Part shown: positions 29,929-39,800 of the stretch, in pieces
Layout: each line of letters opens with the position of its first letter
Position numbering within the stretch: position 1 is the first letter of the stretch
Assembly (NCBI GenBank): GCA_030684405.1
Contig: JAUXYA010000021.1
Span: forward strand, 248,001 to 312,000
Length of the DNA: 64,000 bases
From: Burkholderiales bacterium
GTDB lineage: Bacteria; Pseudomonadota; Gammaproteobacteria; Burkholderiales; SG8-41
Direction of reading: 5' to 3'
Notes under the pieces: model-generated
Database searches by the model: none
Seen by the model: the letters and a program-made list of their open reading frames with translations, nothing else
Told to the model about the DNA's origin: nothing
Translations under genes and position numbers: made by a program

Positions 29929-31227
29929 TTACTTGCGTTTGCCCATCGCCACAAAATCACGCTGCTTGGCACCGGTAAACAGCTGGCGCGGACGGCTCAG
30001 CTTTTGATCGGGATCTGCAATCAGCTCTTTCCACTGCGCGATCCAGCCAACAGTACGTGCCAGCGCGAATATCGCGGTATACATGCTGACGGGAATACCC
30101 AGCGCCTTGTAGACGATGCCCGAATAGAAATCGACATTCGGATAAAGCTTGCGCTTGATGAAGTAATCGTCTTCCAGCGCGATCTTCTCCAGCGCCATCG
30201 CCAGCTTGATCAGCTTGTTGTCTTTCATGTCCATCTCTTCCAGCACTTCATGGCAAGTTCGCTGGATGATCTTGGCCCGCGGGTCGTAGTTCTTGTAGAC
30301 ACGGTGACCGAAGCCCATCAGCATCGCGTGGCCATCCTTTTCCTTCACGCGTTTGATGAAGCCCGGGATGTTCTTCACATCGCCGATCTCGTCCAGCATC
30401 TTCAGCACCGCCTCGTTGGCGCCGCCGTGCGCCGGGCCCCACAGGCTGGCGATGCCGGCGGAGATGCAGGCAAAGGGATTGGCGCCGGTCGAACCGGCGA
30501 GGCGCACCGTCGAGGTCGATGCGTTCTGCTCGTGGTCGGCATGCAGGATCAGGATGCGGTCCATCGCGCGAGAGATCACCGGGTTCGGCTTGTATTCCTC
30601 ACAGGGCGTGCCGAACATCATTTGCAGGAAATTCTCGGTATACGACAGATGATTCTTCGGATACATGAAGGGTTGGCCCGAGTTGTACTTGTAGGCCATC
30701 GCGGTGATCGTCGGCAGTTTGGCAATCAGGCGGAACGCCGAAATCTCGCGACTGCGCGCGTCGTGGATGTCGATCGAGTCATGGTAGAAAGCCGACAGCG
30801 CGCCGACCACGCCGCAGAGCACCGCCATCGGATGTGCGTCGCGGCGAAAACCGCGGAAGAAGTAGGTCAACTGGTCGTGCACCATGGTGTGCTTGGTGAC
30901 GATGTCATCGAACTCGACTTTCTGCTGCTTGTTCGGCAGTTCGCCGTTGAGGATCAGGTAGGCGACCTCAAGGAAGTCGCACTTCTCCGCGAGTTGCTCG
31001 ATCGGATAGCCGCGGTACAGCAGCACACCTTCGTCGCCGTCGATGTAGGTGATATTCGAGCGGCAGCTTGCCGTCGACATGAATCCCGGGTCATAGGTGA
31101 ACTTGCCGGTCTTGGCATAAAGGCTGCGCACGTCGACGACATCGGGACCTATCGTCCCCTCGAAAATCGGGAAATCCACCGAAGGGGTGCCATCGCTGAA
31201 TGACAGGGTTGCCAGTTTTTCCTTCAT
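29929..31227 (-). CDS. gltA: Citrate synthase, type II (hexameric, Gram-negative type)
   Basis: The 432-residue protein has the large type II citrate synthase form with [21 protein letters not shown] at the N-terminus, the [15 protein letters not shown] block, and the catalytic [14 protein letters not shown]. It condenses oxaloacetate and acetyl-CoA at the entry of the TCA cycle. It lies between sdhE and odhA, 69 bases after sdhE. It differs clearly from the shorter methylcitrate-synthase-like protein at 36382. Confidence 0.97.
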   Translation of the reverse strand: MKEKLATLSFSDGTPSVDFPIFEGTIGPDVVDVRSLYAKTGKFTYDPGFMSTASCRSNITYIDGDEGVLLYRGYPIEQLAEKCDFLEVAYLILNGELPNKQQKVEFDDIVTKHTMVHDQLTYFFRGFRRDAHPMAVLCGVVGALSAFYHDSIDIHDARSREISAFRLIAKLPTITAMAYKYNSGQPFMYPKNHLSYTENFLQMMFGTPCEEYKPNPVISRAMDRILILHADHEQNASTSTVRLAGSTGANPFACISAGIASLWGPAHGGANEAVLKMLDEIGDVKNIPGFIKRVKEKDGHAMLMGFGHRVYKNYDPRAKIIQRTCHEVLEEMDMKDNKLIKLAMALEKIALEDDYFIKRKLYPNVDFYSGIVYKALGIPVSMYTAIFALARTVGWIAQWKELIADPDQKLSRPRQLFTGAKQRDFVAMGKRK

Positions 31228-31296
31228 AACTATCTCCGTAAGTTCGATTGCTCGTGTTCTTGGCTGCAGGCGAAGCTCGGTTCCTGCTGCCGCGTT

Positions 31297-31527
31297 TCAC
31301 TGCTGCTGCAACTGCCGGACCAGAGCCGCATATTGCGCAGGCGGCTCCTCCTGCCCCATGACCCAGGCCAACAGACGGGTGTCGTTCTCGCCCAGAAAGG
31401 CCTTGAAGACATCCAACTGCTCGGGGGACAAGCCTTCCAGCCCGGCCTCGACGAACCGGTTCAACACCAGGTCCAGTTCGAGCATGCCACGCCGGCACTG
31501 CCAGCGGATACGGTCCAGGTCTCCCAT
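31297..31527 (-). CDS. sdhE: Succinate dehydrogenase flavinylation factor SdhE
   Basis: The 76-residue protein has the SdhE motif RIRWQCRRGMLELDLVLNRFVE, with the RGMLELD residues known from Escherichia coli YgfY to be needed for attaching FAD to SdhA. ATG at 31527 (MGDLDRIRW) follows AGGGG; a start at 31617 would overlap sdhB. It begins 13 bases after sdhB and precedes gltA, the usual betaproteobacterial order. Confidence 0.93.
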   Translation of the reverse strand: MGDLDRIRWQCRRGMLELDLVLNRFVEAGLEGLSPEQLDVFKAFLGENDTRLLAWVMGQEEPPAQYAALVRQLQQQ

Positions 31528-31540
31528 ATCCGCCCCTTTG

Positions 31541-32236
31541 CTACACCGTGCGCTTGACGAGCAGATCTTTGATCTTGCCAATCGCTTTCGTCGGATTGAG
31601 CCCCTTCGGGCAGACATCCACGCAATTCATGATCGAATGACAGCGGAACAGCCGGTATGGATCTTCGAGATTGTCCAGGCGTTCGTTGGTCGCCTGATCC
31701 CGCGTATCCGCGATGAAGCGGTAAGCCTGCAGCAGGCCTGCCGGTCCGACGAACTTGTCCGGATTCCACCAGAAAGACGGACAGGCGGTCGAGCAGCAGG
31801 CGCAGAGTATGCACTCGTAAAGGCCGTTCAGTTCCTCGCGGTCCTCCGGTGACTGCAGGCGCTCGGTTTCGGGACGCGGCGTGTCGTTGACCACGTACGG
31901 CGTCACCGAGTGATACTGCTTGAAGAACTGCGACATGTCGACGATCAGGTCGCGGATCACCGGCAGGCCAGGTAAGGGGCGGATCACCACCGGCTCCTTG
32001 AGGTCGGCGATCTTGGAAATGCAGGCGAGGCCGTTTTTGCCATTGATATTCATCGCATCTGAGCCGCAAACCCCTTCACGGCACGAGCGGCGGAACGAAA
32101 ACGTATCGTCGGTCGATTTCAGCCGGATCAGCGCGTCGAGCAGCATGCGGTCGGTCGGTTCAAGCTGGATGTCATAGTCCTGCATATAGGGCTTTTCGTC
32201 GACATCCGGGTTGTAGCGGTAAATGGAAAGACGCAT
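31541..32236 (-). CDS. sdhB: Succinate dehydrogenase iron-sulfur subunit
   Basis: The 231-residue protein carries the three clusters of complex II: [2Fe-2S] ligands in [10 protein letters not shown] (Cys52, Cys57, Asp60) and Cys72, [4Fe-4S] in [12 protein letters not shown], and [3Fe-4S] in [14 protein letters not shown]. The aspartate in place of one cysteine is as in Escherichia coli SdhB. It passes electrons from the flavin subunit to ubiquinone at the membrane anchor. It follows sdhA by 33 bases. Confidence 0.97.
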   Translation of the reverse strand: MRLSIYRYNPDVDEKPYMQDYDIQLEPTDRMLLDALIRLKSTDDTFSFRRSCREGVCGSDAMNINGKNGLACISKIADLKEPVVIRPLPGLPVIRDLIVDMSQFFKQYHSVTPYVVNDTPRPETERLQSPEDREELNGLYECILCACCSTACPSFWWNPDKFVGPAGLLQAYRFIADTRDQATNERLDNLEDPYRLFRCHSIMNCVDVCPKGLNPTKAIGKIKDLLVKRTV

Positions 32237-32269
32237 TTCTGTTCCCTGGATTTTAATCAGTAGAGCGAA

Positions 32270-34030
32270 TCAATAGACCCGGGCTTTTGGCTCGAAGGAT
32301 TCAACGGTCAGTGGCTTGAGATTCACCGGACGGTATTCAAGGCGGTTGTTGTCCTTGTACCAGAACGTGTGCTTCATCCATTGCACATCGTTGCGATCCG
32401 GGAAATCACTGCGGTCATGGGCGCCACGCGATTCCTGGCGCGCATGGGCCGACACCATCGTCGACATCGCGACCTCGACAAGGTTTTCCAGTTCAAGGGC
32501 TTCGACACGGGCCGTATTGAACACCTTGCTCTTGTCTTTGAAATAAAGCTGTTCGGCGCGTTTTCCCACCTCACCCATCTTGCGCACACCCTCGGCCAGG
32601 CTGTCGGGGAAACGGAACACGCCGCAGTGCAGCTGCATCGTGCGCCGCATTTCTGCGCCCACCTCGGCAACATCCTCCCCGGACTTGGCCGAATCGAGCC
32701 GGGCCAGCCTCGCCAGAGAACGGTCGGCGGCATCCTTCGGCAATTCCTGATGCGAAACCGCATCGCTCGCCAGGTCCTTGACCACCTGCTCGCCTGAAGC
32801 CTTGCCAAACACCAGCAGGTCAAGCAGCGAATTGGTGCCGAGGCGGTTCGCGCCATGCACGGATACGCAGGCACATTCACCCGCGGCGTACAGGCCTTTG
32901 ACAATTGCACCGCCTTTGCTGCCGGCGAGCACCTGGCCATGCATATTGGTGGGAATACCGCCCATCATGTAATGACAGGTCGGCACCACCGGGATCGGAT
33001 CCTTGGCCGGATCCACGTTCGCGAACTTGATCGCAATTTCGCGAATGCCCGGCAGTCGCTTGTCGATCACGTCGGCACCGAGATGGTCGAGCTTGAGCAG
33101 GATGTAGTCGGCATCCTTGCCGGCGCCGCGGCCTTCCTTGATTTCGGTGGCCATCGCACGCGACACCACGTCGCGGCTCGCCAGGTCCTTCACCGTCGGC
33201 GCATAGCGCTCCATGAAACGTTCGCCGTTTTTGTTCAGCAGGAAACCGCCCTCGCCGCGCACACCCTCGGTGATCAACACGCCAGCACCGGCCACACCGG
33301 TCGGATGGAACTGCCAGAATTCCATGTCTTCGAGCGGAATGTTCGCGCGCGCCGCCATGCCGAGGCCGTCACCAGTATTGATAAAGGCATTGGTGCTGGC
33401 GGCGTAGATGCGGCCGGCACCGCCGGTGGCGAGCAGAGTCGCCTTGGCATGAAGAATGCAAACTTCTCCCGTTTCCATTTCCATCGCCACCACGCCGAGC
33501 ACGTCACCGGCCTGGTTGCGGATCAGGTCGAGCGCCATCCACTCGACAAAGAACTGGGTTTTCGCACGCACGTTGCGCTGGTAGAGCGTGTGCAGCATCG
33601 CGTGGCCGGTGCGGTCGGCCGCAGCGCAGGCACGCTTGACCGCGCGCTCGCCGTAGTTGCTGGTATGACCGCCGAAGGGGCGCTGGTAGATTTTGCCGTT
33701 GTCGAGGCGGTCGAAGGGCATCCCGTAGTGCTCAAGCTCGATCACCGCCTCGTTCGCCTTGCGGCACATGAATTCGATCGCATCCTGGTCGCCGAGGTAG
33801 TCGGAGCCCTTGACCGTGTCATACATGTGCCAGTGCCAGTTGTCCGGCTCCTCGTTGCCGAGGGAGGCAGACACCCCGCCCTGCGCCGCGACGGTGTGCG
33901 AGCGTGTCGGAAAAACCTTGGACAGGACCGCCACCCGCAGGTTGGCTTCAGCGAGTTGCAACGCCGCGCGCAGGCCCGAACCGCCGGCGCCGACGACCAC
34001 GGCATCAAATTGTCTGGTTGAAATTGCCAT
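32270..34030 (-). CDS. sdhA: Succinate dehydrogenase flavoprotein subunit
   Basis: The 586-residue protein has the FAD dinucleotide fold (VVVGAGGSGLRAALQLAEANL), His45 for covalent FAD in RSHTVAAQGG, the capping-domain block FGGHTSNYGERAVKRACAAADRTG and the catalytic arginine region near GANRLGTNSLLDLLVFG. It oxidises succinate to fumarate. It starts three bases after sdhD stops. Full length, no anomalies. Confidence 0.97.
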   Translation of the reverse strand: MAISTRQFDAVVVGAGGSGLRAALQLAEANLRVAVLSKVFPTRSHTVAAQGGVSASLGNEEPDNWHWHMYDTVKGSDYLGDQDAIEFMCRKANEAVIELEHYGMPFDRLDNGKIYQRPFGGHTSNYGERAVKRACAAADRTGHAMLHTLYQRNVRAKTQFFVEWMALDLIRNQAGDVLGVVAMEMETGEVCILHAKATLLATGGAGRIYAASTNAFINTGDGLGMAARANIPLEDMEFWQFHPTGVAGAGVLITEGVRGEGGFLLNKNGERFMERYAPTVKDLASRDVVSRAMATEIKEGRGAGKDADYILLKLDHLGADVIDKRLPGIREIAIKFANVDPAKDPIPVVPTCHYMMGGIPTNMHGQVLAGSKGGAIVKGLYAAGECACVSVHGANRLGTNSLLDLLVFGKASGEQVVKDLASDAVSHQELPKDAADRSLARLARLDSAKSGEDVAEVGAEMRRTMQLHCGVFRFPDSLAEGVRKMGEVGKRAEQLYFKDKSKVFNTARVEALELENLVEVAMSTMVSAHARQESRGAHDRSDFPDRNDVQWMKHTFWYKDNNRLEYRPVNLKPLTVESFEPKARVY

Positions 34031-34033
34031 TGC

Positions 34034-34381
34034 TTAATTGCCCCACAGAATCTGGATCGCCCAGGCGCCGTAGGCGATCAGGGCGAGAATCACCACCACA
34101 TAAAGCGTCAGCCGGATGCCGGCATCCTTGATGTAGTCCATGAAAATATTGCGCACGCCGATCCAGGCGTGAAACAGCAGCGCAACGAGGAAAACCACCG
34201 TTGCATAACGCATCAGATCGAGCTGCCATAGTGCCTTCCAGTGCCAGTAATCGAACTTGGGCAGCATTACCAGCGCCAGCAGCACCAGCAGCGTGTAGGC
34301 AATCATCACTACCGCAGTGGCTCGCTGCGCGATCCAGTCGCGCAAGCCGTAATGCGCCCCTACTACCTGACGGTTCACCAT
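34034..34381 (-). CDS. sdhD: Succinate dehydrogenase membrane anchor subunit D
   Basis: The 115-residue protein has three membrane helices and the FHAWIGVRNIFMDYIK motif, whose histidine is the likely heme b ligand. It overlaps the end of sdhC by seven bases and anchors the enzyme to the inner membrane with SdhC, forming the quinone site. Confidence 0.92.
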   Translation of the reverse strand: MVNRQVVGAHYGLRDWIAQRATAVVMIAYTLLVLLALVMLPKFDYWHWKALWQLDLMRYATVVFLVALLFHAWIGVRNIFMDYIKDAGIRLTLYVVVILALIAYGAWAIQILWGN

Positions 34382-34761
34382 AATGCCACCCCCACAGCCA
34401 GCGTCAGTGCGATGCCTGCGACCAGCACGATCATGCTGGTCAGCCGCGCGGTCTCCAGCTCAACGCCGATGTGCAGGTCGAGGAACAGGTGACGGAAGCC
34501 AGCCAGCAGGTGGTGCAGATAGCCCCAGAGCAGGCCGAGCAGCACGATTTTCATCAGGGGATTGCCGGCCACAGACTGCAATGCGGCAAAAGACGCCTGC
34601 GACTCAAGGGTCGACTGGAACAGCCACAGCAGCAGCGGAAGCGCCAGGAACAGGATGGCGCCGCTGACGCGATGCATGATGGAAATGAGGGCCGGCATAG
34701 GCAGCCGGATCTGCATCAGGTTCAGATGCTTGGGGCGAGGTTTGGCAACTGTCGACGACAC
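34375..34761 (-). CDS. sdhC: Succinate dehydrogenase cytochrome b556 subunit C
   Basis: The 128-residue protein has three membrane helices, the SIMHRVSGAILFLALP signature and the HHLLAGFRHLFLDLHIG heme-binding helix. The start is a GTG at 34761 (SSTVAKPRPKHLNLMQIRL follows) with AAGGAG five bases upstream; a frame starting at 34848 adds unconserved residues. It is the first gene of the leftward TCA operon, transcribed away from mdh. Confidence 0.92.
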   Translation of the reverse strand: MSSTVAKPRPKHLNLMQIRLPMPALISIMHRVSGAILFLALPLLLWLFQSTLESQASFAALQSVAGNPLMKIVLLGLLWGYLHHLLAGFRHLFLDLHIGVELETARLTSMIVLVAGIALTLAVGVALW

Positions 34762-35300
34762 GCGCTCTCCTTGATTGCGGGTTTGTTTCAACTTGCCGGC
34801 CGGCTGGCAGATGTTCGGATACAGGTGCCGCAAATCCGTGTTTCCCAATCCGCCACAACGGCCGCGATGCTGCGCTGCACGCGCGGAACATCAGTTGAGA
34901 GTTTTTAGCACCAGTGAAATCGGGTTAAGGACTCAATTAAACGCATGAAATATTACCAGCTTTCACGAATTGACGGAACGCTGTGCAACGCCTTTCATCA
35001 GTAAAAACCGTTCATGTGAGACGCTCGCGTTGACGTGCGCGTCAAGCAACCCTGTCAGTGTTCCACATGCCGTCACACAATGCCGAAACATTCAACTTGG
35101 CAATTAAAATATGCTTGCCGCTTCGACTGCATTGTTGCGGTGAAGCGCGTTGAAACCGCTTTGTCGTGGACGCCGTGTTGACCGTAATTCCTGCGGTTGG
35201 CTATCATCCCCGTGCTATTCCGGTGCCGGCCGTGCAGCAGTCTGTGCATGCGAGAGCGCCGCGCCCCCTCTAAAAACCAAGGAAATTCAGGAGCTTCCAT
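34762..35300. promoter_or_regulatory. Divergent promoter region between sdhC and mdh (539 bases)
   Basis: This gene-free stretch lies between the divergent sdhCDAB operon and mdh, so it must hold both promoters. Much of 34900-35120 is AT-rich relative to the neighbouring genes. A 16-base palindrome TTGACG-TGCG-CGTCAA lies at 35030-35045 and could be an operator. No regulator gene occurs in it. I cannot assign -35/-10 boxes with confidence. The mdh start has AGGAG eight bases upstream. Confidence 0.55.
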
Positions 35301-36290
35301 ATGAAACAACCCATGCGCGTAGCGGTCACGGGCGCCGCTGGCCAAATTGGCTACAGCCTGCTGTTCCGCATTGCCAGCGGCGAAATGCTCGGCAAGGACC
35401 AACCGGTCATCCTCCAGTTGCTGGAGATTCCGGACGAACGCGCGCAGAAGGCGCTCAAAGGCGTCATGATGGAACTCGATGATTGCGCGTTCCCGCTACT
35501 GCACGGTATGGTCGCCGCATCGGATCCGATGATCGCCTTTGCCGATGCCGATGTGGCTCTGCTGGTCGGTGCCCGCCCACGCGGCCCCGGCATGGAGCGC
35601 AAGGACCTGCTCGAAGCCAACGGCAAAATATTCGCGCCTCAAGGCAAGGCCCTGTCCGAAGTTGCCAAGCGCAGCGTCAAGGTGCTGGTTGTGGGCAACC
35701 CTGCGAACACCAACTGCCTGATAGCAATGAACAACGCGCCAAACCTGAAGCCCGAGAACTTCTCGGCCATGATGCGTCTTGACCACAACCGCGCGCTGAC
35801 CCAGGTCGCGCAGAAAATCGGCAAGCAGGTCACCGACATCAAGAAAATGGCGGTCTGGGGCAATCACTCCGCCACCCAGTATCCGGACATCTTCCACGCC
35901 ACCTGCGGCGGCAAGAAAGTGTGGCCGATGATCCGCGACAAGGCCTGGCTGGAGAACGACTTCATTCCGACCATCCAGAAACGCGGCGCCGCGATCATCG
36001 ACGCCCGCGGCCTGTCCTCGGCGGCCAGCGCAGCCAATGCCGCGATCGACCACGTCCGCGACTGGGTGCATGGCACCCGTATCGGCAACTGGGTCAGCAT
36101 GGGCATCCCCTCGGATGGCAGCTATGGCATCCCCCAGGGCATGATTTACGGCTTTCCGGTGACCTGCAAGGACGGCCAGTACAGTATCGTCCAGGGCCTC
36201 AAGCAGAGCAGCTTCAGCGAGGCCCGCATGCAGGCCACGCTGAAGGAGCTGCAGGAAGAACGCGACTCCATCCGCGAACTGCTCGGCTGA
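35301..36290 (+). CDS. mdh: Malate dehydrogenase
   Basis: The 329-residue protein has the NAD fold GAAGQIGY (residues 11-18), the substrate-binding [23 protein letters not shown] and the catalytic-histidine motif [11 protein letters not shown]. Its sequence and length match the lactate-dehydrogenase-like type of cytosolic MDH found in betaproteobacteria. It interconverts malate and oxaloacetate in the TCA cycle. It is transcribed divergently from sdhC and ends before a strong terminator. Confidence 0.97.
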   Translation: MKQPMRVAVTGAAGQIGYSLLFRIASGEMLGKDQPVILQLLEIPDERAQKALKGVMMELDDCAFPLLHGMVAASDPMIAFADADVALLVGARPRGPGMERKDLLEANGKIFAPQGKALSEVAKRSVKVLVVGNPANTNCLIAMNNAPNLKPENFSAMMRLDHNRALTQVAQKIGKQVTDIKKMAVWGNHSATQYPDIFHATCGGKKVWPMIRDKAWLENDFIPTIQKRGAAIIDARGLSSAASAANAAIDHVRDWVHGTRIGNWVSMGIPSDGSYGIPQGMIYGFPVTCKDGQYSIVQGLKQSSFSEARMQATLKELQEERDSIRELLG

Positions 36291-36310
36291 GCGGAGCAAA
36301 TCGCACCCGG

Positions 36311-36349
36311 AAAAACGGACCCTGCCCCGGCGCAGTGTCCGTTTTTTTT
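36311..36349 (+). terminator. Rho-independent terminator after mdh
   Basis: ACGGAC (36315-36320) pairs with GTCCGT (36337-36342); between them CTGC and GCAG extend the hairpin. Five A precede it and eight T follow. It lies 20 bases after the mdh stop and separates mdh from the prpC gene. Confidence 0.85.
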
Positions 36350-36381
36350 CGCGCCACCAAAGTGAACCGAAGGAATTCCAG

Positions 36382-37539
36382 ATGAGCGACAGTCCCGCAC
36401 CCACCGGCTTCAAGCCCAAAAAATCCGTGGCCCTGTCCGGCGTCCCTGCCGGCAGCACGGCACTGTGCACCGTCGGCCGCAGCGGCAACGACCTGCACTA
36501 CCGCGGTTACGACATCATCGACATCGCCGAAACCTGCGAATTCGAGGAAATCGCCCATCTGCTGGTGCACGGAAAATTACCCAATGCCGCCGAATTGCGC
36601 GCTTACAAGACCAAACTGAAATCGCTGCGCGGCCTGCCCGCGGTGGTGCGCAAGGTACTCGAACAACTGCCGCCCGCTGCGCACCCGATGGACGTGATGC
36701 GCACCGGCTGCTCGGCCCTCGGCGCGGCCATGCCCGAGCGCGAAGACCACGGCATTCCGGGCGCACGTGACATCGCCGATCGCCTGATGGCCTGCTTCGG
36801 CTCGATGCTGCTCTACTGGCACCACTGGAGCCAGAACGGCCGCCGCATCGAGGTCGAGACCGATGATGACTCCATCGGCGGGCATTTCCTGCACCTGCTC
36901 CACGGCAAACCCGCCTCCGAGTCCTGGGTGCGCGCGATGCATACCTCGCTCAACCTCTATGCCGAGCACGAATACAACGCCTCGACCTTCACCTGCCGTG
37001 TCATTGCCGGCACCGGCTCCGACATCCATTCGGCGATCACCGGCGGCATCGGCGCCCTGCGCGGCCCCAAACACGGCGGCGCCAACGAAGTCGGCTTCGA
37101 GGTGATGAACCGTTACGAGACGCCGGAGGCTGCAGAGAACGACATCATCACCCGCATCGCCAACAAGGAAGTAGTGATCGGCTTCGGCCACCCGGTCTAC
37201 ACCATCGCCGATCCGCGCAACAAGATCATCAAGGAAGTCGCGCGCAAGCTGTCGAAGGAAGTCGGCGATCTGCGCATGTTTGACGTCGCCGAACGCATCG
37301 AGACGGTGATGATGCGCGAGAAGAAAATGTTCGCGAACCTCGACTGGTACTCGGCCGTGTCCTACCACCGCATGGGCGTGCCGACACCGATGTTCACGCC
37401 GCTGTTCATCATCTCGAGAACCAGCGGCTGGTCGGCGCATGTCATCGAGCAGCGCATCGACAACAAGATCATCCGCCCGACGGCGGTCTACACCGGGCCC
37501 GAAAACCGCAGTTTTGTGCCATTGAAGAACAGGAAGTAA
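36382..37539 (+). CDS. prpC: 2-methylcitrate synthase / citrate synthase-like
   Basis: The 385-residue protein is of the short citrate synthase type: [54 protein letters not shown] and the catalytic [14 protein letters not shown]. Its N-terminal [10 protein letters not shown] and length agree with methylcitrate synthases; it would condense propionyl-CoA with oxaloacetate. A prpD gene follows, which supports this, and a PrpE-like ligase lies at 20 kb. It may also work on acetyl-CoA. GltA at 29929 is the main citrate synthase. Confidence 0.9.
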   Translation: MSDSPAPTGFKPKKSVALSGVPAGSTALCTVGRSGNDLHYRGYDIIDIAETCEFEEIAHLLVHGKLPNAAELRAYKTKLKSLRGLPAVVRKVLEQLPPAAHPMDVMRTGCSALGAAMPEREDHGIPGARDIADRLMACFGSMLLYWHHWSQNGRRIEVETDDDSIGGHFLHLLHGKPASESWVRAMHTSLNLYAEHEYNASTFTCRVIAGTGSDIHSAITGGIGALRGPKHGGANEVGFEVMNRYETPEAAENDIITRIANKEVVIGFGHPVYTIADPRNKIIKEVARKLSKEVGDLRMFDVAERIETVMMREKKMFANLDWYSAVSYHRMGVPTPMFTPLFIISRTSGWSAHVIEQRIDNKIIRPTAVYTGPENRSFVPLKNRK

Positions 37540-37650
37540 GGGGTGAATAGTGAGCGGTGAGTAAAAACTCGCCAGTTCGAAGTTCCGCTTGCCGCTCACT
37601 GCTTACTGCTTACCGCTTACCATTTACCAACCACCATCAAGCCCCTAAAC
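37540..37650. repeat. GTGAGC-type intergenic repeat, copy 2
   Basis: GGGGTGAATAGTGAGCGGTGAG at the left and CGCTCACTGCTTACTGCTTACC with further CTTACC units at the right are inverted-repeat arms that match copy 1 at 25612-25722. It fills the space between prpC and prpD, ending just before the prpD start. A reading frame through it is not coding. Confidence 0.78.
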
Positions 37651-37652
37651 CT

Positions 37653-39095
37653 ATGAGCACCCACATCTCCAACGTCCGCCCCAAACCCGACGCGGTCATC
37701 ACCGACATCGCCGATTACGCCGCGAAGGCGAAGATCAGCAGCACCGAGGCCTACAACACCGCGCGCCTGTGCCTGATGGATACCCTCGGCTGCGGCTTCG
37801 AGGCGCTGTCCTACCCCGCCTGCACCAAGCTGATGGGGCCGGTGGTTCCGGGTGCAACAATGAGTAACGGCGCCAAGGTACCGGGCACCTCCTTCCAGCT
37901 CGATCCGGTGATGGCAGCTTTCAACATCGGCTGCATGATCCGCTGGCTCGACTTCAACGACACCTGGCTTGCCGCCGAATGGGGTCATCCCTCCGACAAT
38001 CTCGGTGGCATTCTCGCCATGGCCGATTATCTGTCGCGCCAGGCCGTCGCCGCCGGCAAAAAGCCGCTGACCATGCGCGACGTGCTGACGGGCATGATCA
38101 AGGCTCACGAGATCCAGGGCGTGATTGCACTGGAGAACAGCTTCAACCGCGTCGGCCTTGACCACGTCGTGTTGGTGAAAGTTGCCTCCACCGCCGTGGT
38201 CTCGGCGATGCTGGGACTTTCTCGCGACGAGATCATCAACGCGGTGTCGAATGCATGGGTCGACGGCCAGTCGCTGCGCACCTACCGCCACGCGCCCAAC
38301 ACCGGCTCGCGCAAATCCTGGGCTGCCGGCGACGCCACCAGCCGCGCGGTGCGCCTTGCGCTGATGGCAGCCAAGGGCGAGATGGGTTACCCGTCGGTGC
38401 TCTCCGCCAAAGGCTGGGGTTTCTACGACGTGCTGTTCAAGGAAAAACCCTTCCATTTCACACGCAAGTACGGCTCCTACGTGATGGAAAATGTACTTTT
38501 CAAGATCTCCTTCCCGGCGGAATTCCATGCCCAGACCGCGGTCGAGTGCGCGGTCCAGTTGCACCCGCAGGTGAAGGACCGTCTGAACGAGATCAAGAAA
38601 GTGGTGATCACCACGCACGAGTCGGCGATCCGCATCATCGACAAGAAGGGCCCGCTCAACAACCCGGCCGACCGCGACCACTGCATCCAGTACATGGCCG
38701 CCATCGGCCTGATCAAGGGCAACCTGACCGCGGCCGACTACGAGGACGACGTCGCCCTTGACCCGCGCGTCGATGCACTGCGTGACAAAATGGAATGTGT
38801 CGAACACAAGCCCTGGAGCAAGGATTACCTCGATCCGCAGAAACGCTCGATCGCCAACGCCATCCAGGTCTACTTCAAGGACGGCAGCAAGACCGCCAAT
38901 GTGGTCGTTGAATACCCCGTCGGCCATCGCCGCCGGCGCAAGGAAGGTATCCCGCTGCTCGAAGCCAAGTTCCGCACCAACCTCGCCCGCCGCTTCCCCG
39001 AAAAGCAGCGCGCCACCATCGAAGCCCTGTGCCGCGATCAGAAAAAACTGGAGGCGACCCCAGTGCACGAATTCGTTGATATGATGATCATATAA
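37653..39095 (+). CDS. prpD: 2-methylcitrate dehydratase PrpD
   Basis: The 480-residue protein is a Prp[60 protein letters not shown], and [21 protein letters not shown] are typical. It dehydrates methylcitrate to methylaconitate. The ATG at 37653 ([12 protein letters not shown]) is chosen; upstream frame codons belong to the GTGAGC repeat. No strong ribosome binding site is visible. It forms a prpCD pair; prpB is not in the window, so the cycle must be finished by genes elsewhere. Confidence 0.92.
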   Translation: MSTHISNVRPKPDAVITDIADYAAKAKISSTEAYNTARLCLMDTLGCGFEALSYPACTKLMGPVVPGATMSNGAKVPGTSFQLDPVMAAFNIGCMIRWLDFNDTWLAAEWGHPSDNLGGILAMADYLSRQAVAAGKKPLTMRDVLTGMIKAHEIQGVIALENSFNRVGLDHVVLVKVASTAVVSAMLGLSRDEIINAVSNAWVDGQSLRTYRHAPNTGSRKSWAAGDATSRAVRLALMAAKGEMGYPSVLSAKGWGFYDVLFKEKPFHFTRKYGSYVMENVLFKISFPAEFHAQTAVECAVQLHPQVKDRLNEIKKVVITTHESAIRIIDKKGPLNNPADRDHCIQYMAAIGLIKGNLTAADYEDDVALDPRVDALRDKMECVEHKPWSKDYLDPQKRSIANAIQVYFKDGSKTANVVVEYPVGHRRRRKEGIPLLEAKFRTNLARRFPEKQRATIEALCRDQKKLEATPVHEFVDMMII

Positions 39096-39138
39096 TTCCC
39101 GAAAATTAAAGCAATCGATTGATTTTATTGATATTTTT

Positions 39139-39681
39139 ATGAAATCCCTGAGCAAACTGTTACTGACCCTGCTGCTCGCCCTCGGCAGTGGCATGGTCAG
39201 CGCACAGAGCGTCGTCACCCGCGATGCAATGACGCACTTCTTCGACGCGAACATGGGTGACTTGCGCGCCGAATTGACAGACGCCAAGACCGCCGGCAAG
39301 AAGGGCATCATGCTGATGTACGAGCAGGAAGGATGCCCGGCCTGCATTTACATGAAGCAGAACGTGCTCAACCGCAGCGATGTGCAGGCGCTCTACCGGA
39401 AACTTTTCGTTAATTTCACGATTGATATTTTCGGCGCGGTGCCGCTGCAGGACTTCAAGGGCCGGGACCTCACCGAAAAAGCCTTTGCTGCGGAAAACAA
39501 GGTGCGCGCAACGCCAACATTCGTTTTCCACGATCTCACCGGCACCGAGATCGTCCGCATCGCCGGTGCCGTCCGCGATGTCGACGAGTTCAAGCTGCTC
39601 GCGGAATTCGTCGCCAGCGGCGCCCATAAGACCCGCAGCTTCGCCGAACACCGCAAGCTGCCGCGCAAGCCGACGCCCTGA
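39139..39681 (+). CDS. Periplasmic thioredoxin-fold protein
   Basis: The 180-residue protein has a signal peptide (LLLTLLLALGSGMVSA), a CPAC redox site in EQEGCPACIYMKQNVL (near residue 73) and the cis-proline ATPTFVF. It resembles SoxW/thioredoxin-like periplasmic proteins. Its task among aconitase and methylcitrate genes is unclear; redox maintenance is one guess. The gene starts 43 bases after prpD. Confidence 0.85.
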   Translation: MKSLSKLLLTLLLALGSGMVSAQSVVTRDAMTHFFDANMGDLRAELTDAKTAGKKGIMLMYEQEGCPACIYMKQNVLNRSDVQALYRKLFVNFTIDIFGAVPLQDFKGRDLTEKAFAAENKVRATPTFVFHDLTGTEIVRIAGAVRDVDEFKLLAEFVASGAHKTRSFAEHRKLPRKPTP

Positions 39682-39698
39682 TTCCGCATCGCGAACGC

Positions 39699-39718
39699 CG
39701 TTCCGGTGGTCCGGAACG
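39699..39718 (+). terminator. Hairpin after the thioredoxin-fold gene
   Basis: CGTTCCGG (39699-39706) and CCGGAACG (39711-39718) form an 8-bp perfect stem with a TGGT loop, followed by the weak T-rich ATTTATTT. It may be a partial terminator before the acnA promoter. Confidence 0.45.
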
Positions 39719-39741
39719 ATTTATTTCGCACTCTGAAGCCT

Positions 39742-39747
39742 TATAAT
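39742..39747 (+). promoter_or_regulatory. Candidate -10 box (TATAAT) for acnA
   Basis: A perfect TATAAT lies 53 bases before the acnA GTG. A TTTATT at 16 bases upstream is a poor -35 match (three of six). The GTG start of acnA at 39801 has AAGGAG seven bases upstream. Confidence 0.5.
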
Positions 39748-39800
39748 TTAGGGCTTTTCCGCACACTTTTCCGGTACCTACTTTTTCAAGGAGCATCCGC

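Noticed and set aside
35073-35402. Minus-strand frame opposite the mdh start
   Set aside because: It overlaps the mdh start region and lacks any conserved motif.
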